Source of the DNA: Euphorbia lathyris | Taxonomy: Eukaryota > Streptophyta > Magnoliopsida > Malpighiales > Euphorbiaceae | Length of the DNA: 64,000 nucleotides | Direction of reading: 5' to 3' | Assembly (NCBI RefSeq): GCF_963576675.1 | Contig: NC_088914.1 | Location: 14,239,001-14,303,000 of the forward strand | Shown: piece by piece, positions 36,066 through 45,978 of the stretch | How positions within the stretch are numbered: the first letter of the stretch is position 1 | Layout: every line of letters begins with the position of its first letter | The notes under the pieces: model-generated | Seen by the model: the letters and a program-made list of their open reading frames with translations, nothing else | What the model was told of the DNA's origin: nothing | The model's database searches: none | Position numbers and translations under genes: made by a program

Positions 36066-36837
36066 TTCCGGGAGAGGTTTTTTCCTCCAATTTCCCACCT
36101 CAAAGCCTAAAAGGGTAATTTCGTCCTTTCACGGGGCTAGAGGTGGAAAATTGGGGTTGGGTTTAACAACACCCATTCTGTTATATATATATATATATAT
36201 ATATAGATAATAAAAAAAAAATTTGGGCCCCCTAACAACCATGGGCCCTAGGCCAGGGCACCCCAGGCCTAGGCCCAGGGCCGGTCCTGCATGAGTGTAA
36301 GGTGTTGTTTGATAAAACTGAAATTAAGTACTGAAAAAATAAGTACTGAATTTTAAGTGCTGAATATTATAAGTGCTAAAAATATTGAATGGTTTAATTT
36401 TTATAAAAATATTAGGCCCTCTTTAATAACAACAAAAGTCACTTAAATTATTAGATTTACTTATTTAGTTTAAGTGTGTTTGATAATAGTTTTTTATTAA
36501 CCACTTAAATTATTCAATTAAACTACATATCACTTATTTTGATAAGTCAAAATATTTAACTTAAAATTTTAAGTTAAACATTATCAACTAATATTTTAAT
36601 ATTCAACACTTATTTTTAATATTTATCAAACACTTATATCATTTAATAATTTCAGCACTTATGATATTCAACACTTAAAATTCCGTACTTATTTTAGGGT
36701 ATTGCTATATACCGTAACTTTTTTTTCACCCACCGCACCCTTTTGACATTTATGCCCTTCTTATTTTTTTTTTTCAAAAACCAAATTTTTTTTCCCTCTC
36801 TTTCTCTCCCAAGCCTAAAAACCCGAATTGGACGAAA

Positions 36838-39800
36838 ATGGACCCGAGCATTTCCGAAGACCATAATTTCAAACACGAGGTAATCCTACGATATAAATTT
36901 AAATTAAAATTTCTTTTTTTAAATTTTGAATTTTTTTTAAAAAGGATTTGGCCTAAATGGGCGGCGCATGCCGCTCGTCCGCAGGCCGAACGGATGAACT
37001 ACCCGTTCGGCCGTGCGGATGAGCGGCATGCGCCGCTCGTTCAGCCTGCGGAACGGACGGCACGCTGCCCTCATTCCGCCATGGGACGAGCAGCGTGACC
37101 TGCCCGTTCCCACCTACGGTGGAACGGGCAGGCTGCCCGTTTAGGCCTAATGTGGCATGTTTTTTGCTTTTTAACCGGGTAGCCTGTCCGTTTAGCCTAT
37201 ACGAGGCCCGAACAAGCTCGGAGGTGTAATTTTTAACGTGCAGCCTGCCCGAATAAGCCCTAAATTTATATTTTTTTTAATTTTTACGTGTATTGTTACT
37301 ACCTATTATGCACCCGAATGCCATTTTTTTAACATTTTTGCGTGTATTGTTAATACATATTATGCATTTTTTTATATATTCAGGAACCGTTACAAGATTG
37401 GCAACCCGACGGCATTGATTATAGTTCCCGTATTATAACGGACACCGTTTTCCCTTCGTGTGAAGATGCTGTTACTTGGGAAAACAGGTAGCTATTCGAA
37501 TTGGGTTTGAGATTATAATATCTTCGCATAAACATGGTGGAAAGCAAAAGCAATTGAGATGTTCACGGGGTGAACGCTACAGAGGGAAAACAGATGACAC
37601 AGGGTTAATACGAAAAACTAAAACTAGAGCATGCAAGTGTAAATTTGAGATTAAAGCCTATCAACGATCAGACCTTACTGGTTGGGGGATAAAGGCTAAG
37701 GATGGATTAACTGGTCAACACAATCATTCGTTATGTGTGTATCCAGAAGGAAGTCGGCAGATGAGCGGACTAAGTACCACATCTAAATTAATCGTTCGTG
37801 ATATGAGTTCGGCTCAAGCAAAGCCTTGTGCTATTTTAGCAGCCGTTAAAGAAAAGCATCCCAAAGACAACCCAACAATTAAACACGTCTACAACTATAG
37901 AGATAAGATGAGGAAGGATGGGTTCGAAGGTAGAGACTTGGCTAGTCAGTTCTATCATATTGCTCTCGAGAATAAGTATGCTCATTATACGCAAATTGAG
38001 GGTGATTCTAGCGTGATTACACATGTGTTTATGGCACATCCAGAATCAGTAGATTTATTCAGGACTTATTATTGGTACATCGGCATTGATTCAACGTACA
38101 AAACCAATAAGTACAAAATGCCATTTCTTGAAATTGTTGGGATGACGCCTTGCAATAACAATTTCAAGATCGCATATGCCATCATTAAATATGAGACTGA
38201 AGGAAGCTACCATTGGGTCCTGTAGCGGCTGAGGGTTTTGATTGGGTTTGATCTCAACCCGACTGTTATCGTCAGTGATAGGGAGTTGGGGTTGTTGAAA
38301 CCGATTCTGGAGGTTTTCCCACATACAGCACCCTTGCTATGCACCTGGCATATAAATAAGGATGTAGAAGATCGGGCGTACAGAATTATGGGAGACAAAT
38401 CAATTGTCGGTAAATTCAAGAATGGAAAATGGAGAACATTAATTCAATCTTTATCCATTGCGGAGTACGAGGAAAATTTGGGCAAGATGAAGGATTCGAT
38501 GAGCAGGTACCAAACTCTTATCTTGTACGTTGAGGAGACGTGGTTGGTGCATAAGGAGAAGTTTGTTGTTGCATGAACGAAAAATTTCATACATTTTGGC
38601 AACACAACCACTTGTCGTGTGGAGAGCGAACATGCGAGTCTAAAGCAATGGCTCAATACAGCCACAAGATCGTTGGATACGGTATGGCAGAAGGTTCACA
38701 AGCAAATAGAAGCCCATGCAACTAATATCAGGTATTTTCAATACGTTCTACTGGAAGATATTTGTATTCTTATCATGTATTTGTAATTTCAGTCAACTGA
38801 TAGTATGTTTATCTTCTTATTAGGTACATGCTTGAGTAGTCCAGGCTTCGTAAAGGAGTCTATTACTCCAGATTCCCCTTTAACTACCTGGTATGCAAAG
38901 TCTCCCACTACTGCATGCAACTAATCAATGTTGAGTTAGATCATATGAGAAGTTTGAGCCATGAAGTGAATGCGCTATGTGGTTGTGTATTGAGAACCTC
39001 TCATCAGATACCATGTGCATGCGAGATCAAACAAGCTTATGAGTCTGGCGATATGATCAGTATTGAGAGGGTTCATGTGCTTTGGAGAACACTTTTGATT
39101 AATTATGGCCAGACTCATGAAACTGAAGGGTGTCATGATCAGAGAGAGGATCAGAAATATTTTAAAGCCTTAGTCGACCAGGTCTTTAAAGGTGACCCAG
39201 CCTTGCTGCAGAACATTTCAATACTTATACATGATCAACTACACCCTGATCAAGCACATTACACCGAACCTGATGTGAAAATTAACGTTCGAGGATGACC
39301 GAAGGCGAGTAAATCCACAAAACGTACGCCTAATGCTTGGGAGTACAATGAAACTCGACGTGGACGCGCTCGTTGTAGTAGTTCGTCTATGAGCCGTGGT
39401 AGAAGTGGTAGGAAAAGCTCTTCATCATCTGTCCATAATTTTGCATCCTTAGGTAATACAGTTTTGCAATAGCTAATTTATTTACACTTAACATAAGTTA
39501 TGTGCGGTTTACAATATCTTATTTCACTCAATGCAGATGGAAATACGTATGAAGTTAATGATTTCGTACATTCTGACAAAATAATTGGGATCATTAAGCC
39601 CTACATTGAAACATATTGCAACGTAATCGGTGATGGAAATTGTGGCTTCCGTGTTGTTTCTACCTACATTTTTGGCACCGAAGAGAAGTGGCAATCAGTT
39701 AGGCGTAACCTTGGGAATGAAGTAATTGCTAACCATTTTCGGTATGAAACTGTGTTAATTGACGGTGTTGATGCAGTAATTAATAGAATCAGTTGGGACG

Positions 39801-40165
39801 GTGGAGCTTGTTCGCATGAGCATTGGATGCTCGTTTATGATGACTTGTTTCTGATTGCTACATTGTACAATACTGCTGTAATGTTTTTCGGTTTCCTGGG
39901 TGGAATTAACTCTAGTTTTTGTGGTACTGTGTTACCATTGTATGCCCCTTCCACTGCTACAAGACCAGAACGAGAGATTTGCATAGCTCATTTGGGTATT
40001 CATTGTCGCCACTATATTCGTTTAAATTTATCTCCTAATTTTCCAGTCCCCCATATACTGGAATGGTGGAAACAACACCATGAACGTAGCGTTGAAGGGT
40101 GGGATCGCATTTATGCAGATAGGACAGCACAATGGACAAGATTGGTTAAACTTAGATCTAGTTAG
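36838..40165 (+). pseudogene. MULE transposase fused to OTU-like cysteine protease domain
   Basis: Exon 1 (36838-36879, MDPSISEDHNFKHE) is followed by an intron with array C. Exon 2 starts at 37384. The N-terminal zinc-binding FAR1/WRKY-like region (SHKHGGKQKQLRCSRGERYR) precedes the MULE DDE domain: DSTYK, then SDRE at about 38275, C-T-W-H at about 38340 and VESEHASLKQW at about 38620. A SWIM-type zinc finger (CGCVLRTSHQIPCACE) lies near 38980. After an intron (39453-39536) an OTU domain follows: DGNCGFR with the catalytic Cys near 39640, and HYIRL with the likely His near 40010. Breaks: a frameshift near 37488, TAG 38223, TGA 38574, TAG 38837 and TGA 39296. Confidence 0.88.
36961..37145. 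repeat. Palindrome array C (transposase intron 1)
   Basis: GC-rich units start at about 36976, 37004, 37038, 37072 and 37105, mostly 33-34 bp apart. The first part is a strong hairpin: 36961-36993 pairs with 37003-37036 around a 9-nt loop (ATGAACTAC). The last unit, CGTTCCCACCTACGGTGGAA, is related to the array D core. The array is bracketed by GCCTAAA on the left (36951) and TTTAGGC on the right (about 37140). Confidence 0.75.
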
Positions 40166-40470
40166 CTTTATATATGTTACAGTTACTATTTTGACTCAGT
40201 TTTGTTTAGTGGAGTTACAAGTTGTGTCTGTATTGATTTTGTATTGATTCTGTAATGTTCCGGATTGATCCAGTTAGCTTTGTATATGTTATAGGTTGAT
40301 TCTGATTGATTCTGGCTAACAAACAGTCACTGTTTTGACTCAGTTTTGTTCAGTCGAGTTACAGGTTGTGTCTGTATTGATTCTATATTGATTCTAGATT
40401 GATCCATTTAGCTTTATGTATGTTACATGTTGATTCTGATTGAATTCTGTTTGATTCTGTTTAACAAATG
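40163..40470. repeat. Tandem repeat between the convergent genes
   Basis: Units starting TAGCTTTATATATGTTACAG (40163), again near 40275 and 40409, contain TTGACTCAGTTTTGTT, GGTTGTGTCTGTATTGATT and GATTGATCCA. About 2.5 copies of a ~110-135-bp unit fill the space just past the transposase-OTU stop codon, where the 3' ends of the two genes meet. Confidence 0.65.
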
Positions 40471-42861
40471 GTAATAAACAACGTACTTATAAAATTAAAG
40501 TATTAAAATACCAAGTACATAATAAAAGATATTATCCGAATGCCAACGTCCATATTGTTATAATAAAAAGTACTAAAAACACAATCACAAATCACTTGAC
40601 CGAATTCCAAGCATCCAAAAGCTGGTCGTACGACTGTCTCGACTCAGCCGCAACATCCTCATCAAGAAGGTTCATCGCGTCCAACACACCTTATCCCCAG
40701 TTAGCCCAACGGCTAACCTACTAGCAAAAGAAATAACCCAAAATGAATAAATATCACTTCATTTAATATAATTTGATAATTGTAAATAAATTGATTAAAA
40801 CTTAAATTACTTACCACTTCGCTATTCGAGCGAGTATGAATAATCGGTCCGGGTGCAGGCATATCCGGTAGTAGCTGAGGGTGTGAATGCAGGTAGTACC
40901 ACGGCATATACTGCTCCTCACAGTCCGAAGGAGTCCGTGCTAGAGTGAACCGAGACAATATAAGCACGCACGCCTCGGGAAACGAGGTCTAAAGATTCTC
41001 TGCCATGTCGGTGGGCACTTCTACCCGATACTTCAAGCTGGACCAAGGACGTACGACCTTCAACGACCTCAAAATAGATCGGGGTATGGTCTGCACGTAA
41101 CCTAGCTGGTGAAGGCATCTCCCCGGCATGTACGGCTTGATCACATCCCTGTAACGTATCCATCCGGTGTATTTCGTCCTAGGGGTATGCGTAATGGGAT
41201 TAGGACCATACGGCATCCACATCACCTACAGACGTATACAACAACATTAACATACAAATAATACAAGTAAATGTATTTGATTTATTTAATTAAATTGAAA
41301 TTGTACCTCATCAGCAGTCAATCTATCAAGCCGGACGCGATATGATCTCATTCGATCCCCACTGTTCTCCAACGGTATAGATGGCCACATGCAAGCCCTC
41401 GGAACCGCCGGATCCAATGTGACTCCCTCCCGCTGAGGCCTGAAGCACGGGAAGTACTCATAAATCCATGCCTGAAGCAGTGTCAGACAACCCGTGATCT
41501 GCCCGCAGTCTCCTCTGCTAGCAATACCTAGATGACGGTATAGATATGCTAGTGCAGCTGAGCCCCACGAGAGTCCAATGGCTCTAGCTACCGAGTCCTG
41601 TACCTCCAACAGATAAGAAGGTCGAATGCGGTCCCCACTCTTGTCCATGAACAATGTGCAACCGAGCATAAGAAACGTCCAAGTTGTAGCCTGTGCATCA
41701 GGAATCTGATCTCCTTGACAATACTCCAAGACGGAACCTGCTCGTATACCGCCATTAAAGTAGTGACCCTTCAGCAACTCCTCCCGAGTCATACCAAACA
41801 ACTCCATCACACAAGACTGAAGCTCCTCAACACTCGCATCAGCAGTCACCATAGCCCCATCGATGGGGATGCGCAAAATTTGCCACACATCATGCAACAT
41901 AATGCTCACCTCACCAAACGACATGTGGAATGATGACGTGTCTGGCTGCCACCGCTCCATAAAAGCCGCAATCAGGGGCGCATTGATGTGGCCATACATG
42001 ATATTGGGTAAATGGGACAATCTAGATGACTCTATACGTGTCTGGATCTGCTTAGAAGCACCACCGTACCATACACACAGCTTCCCACAATATACTGAGC
42101 GTGTCTGACACTTGAGGAGGCCCCTATCCTGCCCGCTCCAAATAGCATGGGCAATATGTCCCAGGAAGCTCGGGATCACAAGACCATCAGATGGACCCCT
42201 AGGAACCGGGGTCTTCATGATCCAGTCATCCTCTCCATCACTCCTCGAGCGCTTGCTGCTACCTGAAATTACAGTAAACTCATTTCAGAATATTCGTATA
42301 TTTTCTAATAATCACGAATAAATCACATAATAATAATTAAATTTAAATTTATCACCTGAACACGACCCTGCTGTAGAAGTAAAACGTCCGTCCCGACTCC
42401 TCGGTATGGTTTTAGTAGGTGCTCGCACAGAGGCTGAACTCTGAGGAGGCATAGAGCCATCTTCGTCCATCTCCACAGCATCTGCCATCTCCTCAGTCTG
42501 TGCCCTCAAGGCATCCCCCATCAATATCTGCTCCGTCCGTTGCCTCCGCGCAGAGGTAGTCACAACACGTGACCTTGTATGTCTCTGTCCAGAATGGGCC
42601 TCAGCAATATCAGCTTGTAAAACCAAAAAAAAATTTACATATATAAGCAAATAACGCATTTTTTTTAAATATACTCAATTTCTCGTTTTTTCAGTTTTTT
42701 TAATAATTTGGCCTTGTCATTGGCCGGGTCGAATGAATTTATTTTAAAAAAAAAAATTTCGGGACCCATTTTGCCTAAACAGAGCACTGCAACCGTTCGG
42801 CCGCTGGGCCAAAGGTTGTGGCGCTCGGGTCGGCCACAGGGCCGACCTCGGCGCATCGCCC

Positions 42862-43113
42862 TTTCCACCGTATGGTGGAACGGGCAGCGGGCACCGTTCC
42901 ACCTTACGGTGGAACGGATGCACCATTCGTTCCACCGTAAGGTGGAACGAGCGTGTACCACGTTCCACCGTAAGGTGGAACGGGTGCGCCTCTCGTTCCA
43001 CCTTACGGTGGAACGAGGGCGCTGTGCTTTCCACCTCACAATGGAAAGAACGGCTGATGCCGTTGCCACCACGGTGGAACGGACAGTTCGTCCGTTCCGA
43101 CCGTGGGGGCAAC
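42862..43113. repeat. 33-bp-period palindrome array D (PMD copy 2, intron 1)
   Basis: Units start at 42862, 42896, 42929, 42962, 42995, 43028, 43062 and 43094: spacings 34, 33, 33, 33, 33, 34, 32. The core GTTCCACC-NNNN-GGTGGAAC is an 8-bp stem with a 4-nt centre that is TTAC in some units and GTAA in others, so units alternate in orientation. About 13 bp of variable spacer separates them. Four overlapping frames across it are open on both strands and repeat every 11 residues; they are treated as artefacts. Confidence 0.88.
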
Positions 43114-43237
43114 GGCATCGGGTTACCGTTTAGGCTTAAAAATCCAGGTTCCGCCTCGGATTTTGGAGGCGGAACCCGTGAGTTCGGACTAATTTTTTTT
43201 AAAAAAAGCTTACCGGAACCTTCATGAAGCCTTTATC

Positions 43238-43906
43238 TAGGGCTGTAAATGAGCAGAGCCGCTCATGAGCGGCTCGGTGATCGGCTCGATAAAAGCTCGG
43301 CTCGATTCGGCTCGATTTGTAAACGAGCCGCTCGTGAACACGATTTACTGGCTCGGTTCGTAAACGAGCCGAGCTTGAACAGGCCAAAGCTCGGCTCGAA
43401 AGCTCGCGAGCAGGCTCGATTAGAACATTTATGAACAAATTTTAGTTTTGTAGAAAACTATATAGTTTTGTGTTAGTTCACAAATATCTAAACTTAATAT
43501 TATTTTATTTGTTATTAGATGAGTTTGTTCACAAACATAATAAATGAGTAATCGACGAACTATTTGTAAGAATCTTATTTATTTATTCACGAACTTTGCT
43601 TGTTAGCTTGTTTATGTACACAATTAAAGAGTTATTTGCGAGCAAACTTTACAAATATAATTAACGATTTACTCACAAACAATTCATGGTTAGACAATTT
43701 TTTTAATGAACAAAGTCCAAAGAGGATTTTGGGCTCGAAACAAGCTCGAAACTCGGCTCAAGCTCGTTGAGCAAGCCAAAGCTCGGCTCGGGCTCGGCTC
43801 GTTAATTTTATAGCAAGCTCGGCTCGGGCTCGAGCTTGTTAATTTTATAGCGAGCAGAGCTTGAACCGGCCAAAGCTCGGCTCGGCTCGGCTCGTTTACA
43901 GCCCTA
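43238..43906. mobile_element. hAT-type MITE inside exon 1 of PMD copy 2
   Basis: A 669-bp element with ends TAGGGCTGTAAATGAGC and, read inward from the right, TAGGGCTGTAAACGAGC. The near-identical 8-bp flanks are CCTTTATC (43230-43237) and CCTTTACC (43907-43914). Subterminal regions are full of GCTCGGCTCG words. This terminal pattern is common in plants. It splits the codons for MPPKEGKGK from GFMKVP, so it arrived after the MULE gene was formed. Confidence 0.85.
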
Positions 43907-44306
43907 CCTTTACCCTTTCCTTCCTTTGGCGGCATGTCGTTTTAGGTCGGGTTTTTTGAAAATCTAAAAAGCTAGAGAGGATTTGAGAGTTTTGAGTTTT
44001 TTATTTGAAATTATGAGGATGGCAAAATTGTCAAAAAGGTGCGGTGGAAAGTATAACCTTTGTGGTATATAGCAGCTCACTTATTTTTTCAGCACTTAAT
44101 TTTCAGTTTTATCAAACGACACCTTAGTTGATAATGTTTAACTTAAAATGTTAAGTTAAATATTTTGACTTGTCAAAATAAGTGGTTTTTAACTTAATTA
44201 ACTAATTTAAGTGGTGGAAAAACAACCGTTATCAAACACACTTAAATTAAATAAGTACTTAACATTTTAATTTAAGCAATTAAGTGGTTTATCAAACAAG
44301 ACCTAA

Positions 44307-44760
44307 GTTACCTGAAACAACAGTACCAAGCATGTTTTTACAGTTTATTGATTATACAAACTAATTTCAGTGACGAAATTGACCTTTATTTGGATTACGA
44401 TTGATTCGAGATGATTCGAGATGATTTCTATATCAATCGTTGTATTATAATTACTAGAATTTAATTTATCTATTTATTTTAGGCGGTAAAAATTCACTTG
44501 AAAATATAAAAAAATAAATAGCTAAGGCTATATTTGATTTATGGAATAGAATAAAATATGTATTATTAAGAAATAAAATATGAGAAAATAGATTAGATAA
44601 CTATTTCTAAGTTTTGTTGATAAAATAAGATAAAAAAGATGTAATAGCTGTTTTTTCTAATTTAAAAGACAACCATACCCTCAAGTGTAAGTTTTTATTT
44701 GTTTTTAATTGTTAATTATTATCATCAATTATTAAAAATATATATTATTTAAAGAAAGAA
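44307..44760. other. AT-rich intergenic DNA
   Basis: 44525-44660 resembles 3645-3790 (GGAATAGAATAAAATATGTA). No ends or coding content were identified. Confidence 0.4.
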
Positions 44761-44764
44761 GCAA

Positions 44765-45555
44765 AAATATTAAAACGCAAAAAACAATAAAACCATGAAA
44801 ACACTAAAAAGTGGTAAAAGAAATGCAAAAAAATGTGAGAAAATCAAAAACTGTAAAAATGGAAAAAAGTAGAAATATTAAAAATGGAAAAAAAAACGTG
44901 AAAACATGAAAATTGGTAAAAACGTGAAAACATGCAAAAAAAAATATGAAAAATACCAAAAAAATAGAAAAAAAATGTGAAAACACGAAACAAGACGAAC
45001 ATGTGTTTTTTCTATTTTTCGCGTTTTTTACCGTTTTCATGATTTTTTTGTTTTTGCAGTTTTAACACCTTTTCCTCTTTAACGTTTTTTCCATTTTTCC
45101 ATTTTTATTGTTCTTCCTAGTTTTTGGTTTTCACGTTTTCACCTTTTTACCGTTTTTACTATTTTTCATGATTTTCCATTTTTAACGTTTTCTATATTTT
45201 TTTTTTGTTTTTCACGTTTTTTTCATTTTTCACTTTTTTCTCATTTCTATACCTTTTTTTAATTTTTTAACATTTTTACGTCTTTATCATTTCTCGCATT
45301 TTGCTTGGTTGTTGCATTTTTACCATTTTTTGCATTTTCCATGATTTTTCATTTATCACCTTTTCCTTTTTTCACGTTTTTTAACCTTATTTCCTTTTTT
45401 TCGCAATTTTTTCATTTTCACGTTTTTCATGTTTTTCTCCATTTCACGTTTTTCCTATTTTTCCATTTCTATCTTTTTTCGAGTTTTTCACTTTTTTTCG
45501 TTTTCATGTTTTTCGCATTTTTTTCACTTTTCATCTTTTTTTTTTTCATTTTGAG
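44765..45555. repeat. Strand-asymmetric low-complexity tract
   Basis: 44765-45000 is A-rich with words like AAAAACGTGAAAACATG; 45003-45555 is T-rich with the complementary words (TTTTTCACGTTTTT, TTTTCATGTTTT). The switch at about 45003 gives the tract an overall foldback character. The 78- and 85-codon frames here are Phe-rich artefacts. Confidence 0.6.
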
Positions 45556-45978
45556 GATATAAATTAAAGATTTGCTAAAGTATAAGATCATATAGCAAAT
45601 CCTGAATTTCGTGGAATTCTAAATTTAAGAATTTCCATATTAAGATTTCGTAGTATCCTGAGTTTCATGTTAAGATTTTATGGTGTTGAGATTTTGTGAC
45701 ACTGCTATAAATATTACATTTACACTCTCCGTTTCTATTTCTATTCAATTTCAAATTCCAAACTAAGTTTACTCGTGACATTCTTCTATTTACTCTGTTG
45801 ATAAAGGTAAATCTTATTCTTAATTGAGAGTCTCTTTTCTCTTCCATTTTGTAAATCACTCCTTGAATTTCTCTTAACATTAATATTTTCTTTATTTTCT
45901 AGATACGTCATTATTTCATTCAACAATATCTGAGTGGTTTATTTAGTAGTTTAGTTTTTAGTTGTCAAGCATTGGACT
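45556..45978. other. Intergenic DNA
   Basis: Contains short repeats of AAGATTT/ATTTCGT words near 45590-45690 but no bounded element or gene. Confidence 0.4.

Larger units (their letters stand above)
31285..36289. mobile_element. hAT-type element with nested insertions
   Basis: Perfect 8-bp duplications CATGAGTG (31277-31284, 36290-36297) flank inverted ends: CAGGGCCGGTCCTGATAATT on the left, and CAGGACCGGCCCTGGGCCTA when the right end is read inward. The same two ends, in the reverse order, bound a 267-bp element at 45979-46245, so this is a large member of a hAT MITE family. It has no transposase. Its 5-kb size comes from nested material: a LINE fragment (31798-32145) and a PMD gene cassette (32417-~36160). 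Confidence 0.85.
40608..43935 (-). pseudogene. PMD (MAIN-like) gene of the MULE, copy 2
   Basis: Reads leftward from ATG at 43935 (MPPKEGKGK, then after the MITE GFMKVP to a GTAAGC donor at 43213). Then come: intron 1 with array D; an exon from about 42613 (DIAEAHSGQRHTRS ... RDGRFTSTAG); the main exon at about 42290-41300 (VIPSFLGHIA, LPNIMYGHIN, FMERWQPDTSSFHMSFGE, DVWQILRIPID, GLSWGSAALAYLYRHLG); and 41225-40830 (MWMPYGPNP, GWIRYRDVIKPYMPG, YMPWYYLHSHPQLLP). A last exon near 40700-40608 is probable. TAG at 40991-40989 and the MITE in exon 1 inactivate it. Reading frame across the first splice is not clean. Intron positions match copy 1. Confidence 0.85.
36696..44078. mobile_element. Mutator-like element (MULE) with two convergent genes
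   Basis: Flanked by perfect 9-bp duplications ACTTATTTT (36687-36695, 44079-44087). Terminal inverted repeats of about 65 bp share GCTATATACC and CACCGCACCTTTTTGACA-type sequence (left: GCTATATACCGTAACTTTTT; right read inward: GCTATATACCACAAAGGTTA). Length is 7383 bp, of which 677 bp is a later hAT-type MITE and its duplication. It carries a transposase-OTU gene rightward from 36838 and a PMD gene leftward from 43935. Each end has a GC-rich palindrome array about 265-270 bp inside. Both genes are broken, so it is presumably immobile by itself. Confidence 0.92.
36415..44123. mobile_element. Tourist-like MITE T2 nested in T1
   Basis: A second member of the same family in opposite orientation, with ends GGCCCTCTTTAATAACAAC and (read inward) GGTGTCGTTTGATAAAACTG, flanked by TTA (36412-36414, 44124-44126). 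It is split by the MULE at 36695/44079. Its own sequence is 36415-36695 and 44088-44123. Confidence 0.8.
36301..44303. mobile_element. Tourist-like MITE T1, outer layer of the nest
   Basis: Ends GGTGTTGTTTGATAAA (36301) and, read inward from 44303, GGTCTTGTTTGATAAACCAC, with TAA duplications (36298-36300, 44304-44306). Only 36301-36411 and 44127-44303 belong to T1 itself; the rest is T2 plus the MULE. The uninterrupted sequence at the T1/T2 junction (AAAAATATTAGTTGATAATG) can be compared with the related copy at 47278, where a Stowaway sits at the same point. Confidence 0.8.

Noticed and set aside
35880..36110. ORFs of 64-76 codons across array B
   Set aside because: Open on both strands because of the 33-bp repeat; no start context or homology.
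42862..43113. CRISPR-like array
   Set aside because: Regular palindromic repeats with variable spacers, but this is plant DNA inside a transposon intron. Units alternate orientation, spacers are only ~13 bp, and there are no cas genes.
42665..43133. ORFs of 124-141 codons across array D on both strands
   Set aside because: The 33-bp period keeps several overlapping frames open at once. The peptides are 11-residue repeats with no family, and the region is an intron of the PMD gene.
43199..43935. Serine/alanine-rich ORFs around 43199-43438 and 43690-43935
   Set aside because: They run through the GCTCGGCTCG-rich MITE. Only the first nine codons at 43935 and the last six before 43214 belong to PMD exon 1.
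44804..45562. Phe-rich ORFs of 78 and 85 codons
   Set aside because: Low-complexity T-rich DNA read in frame; no coding signature.
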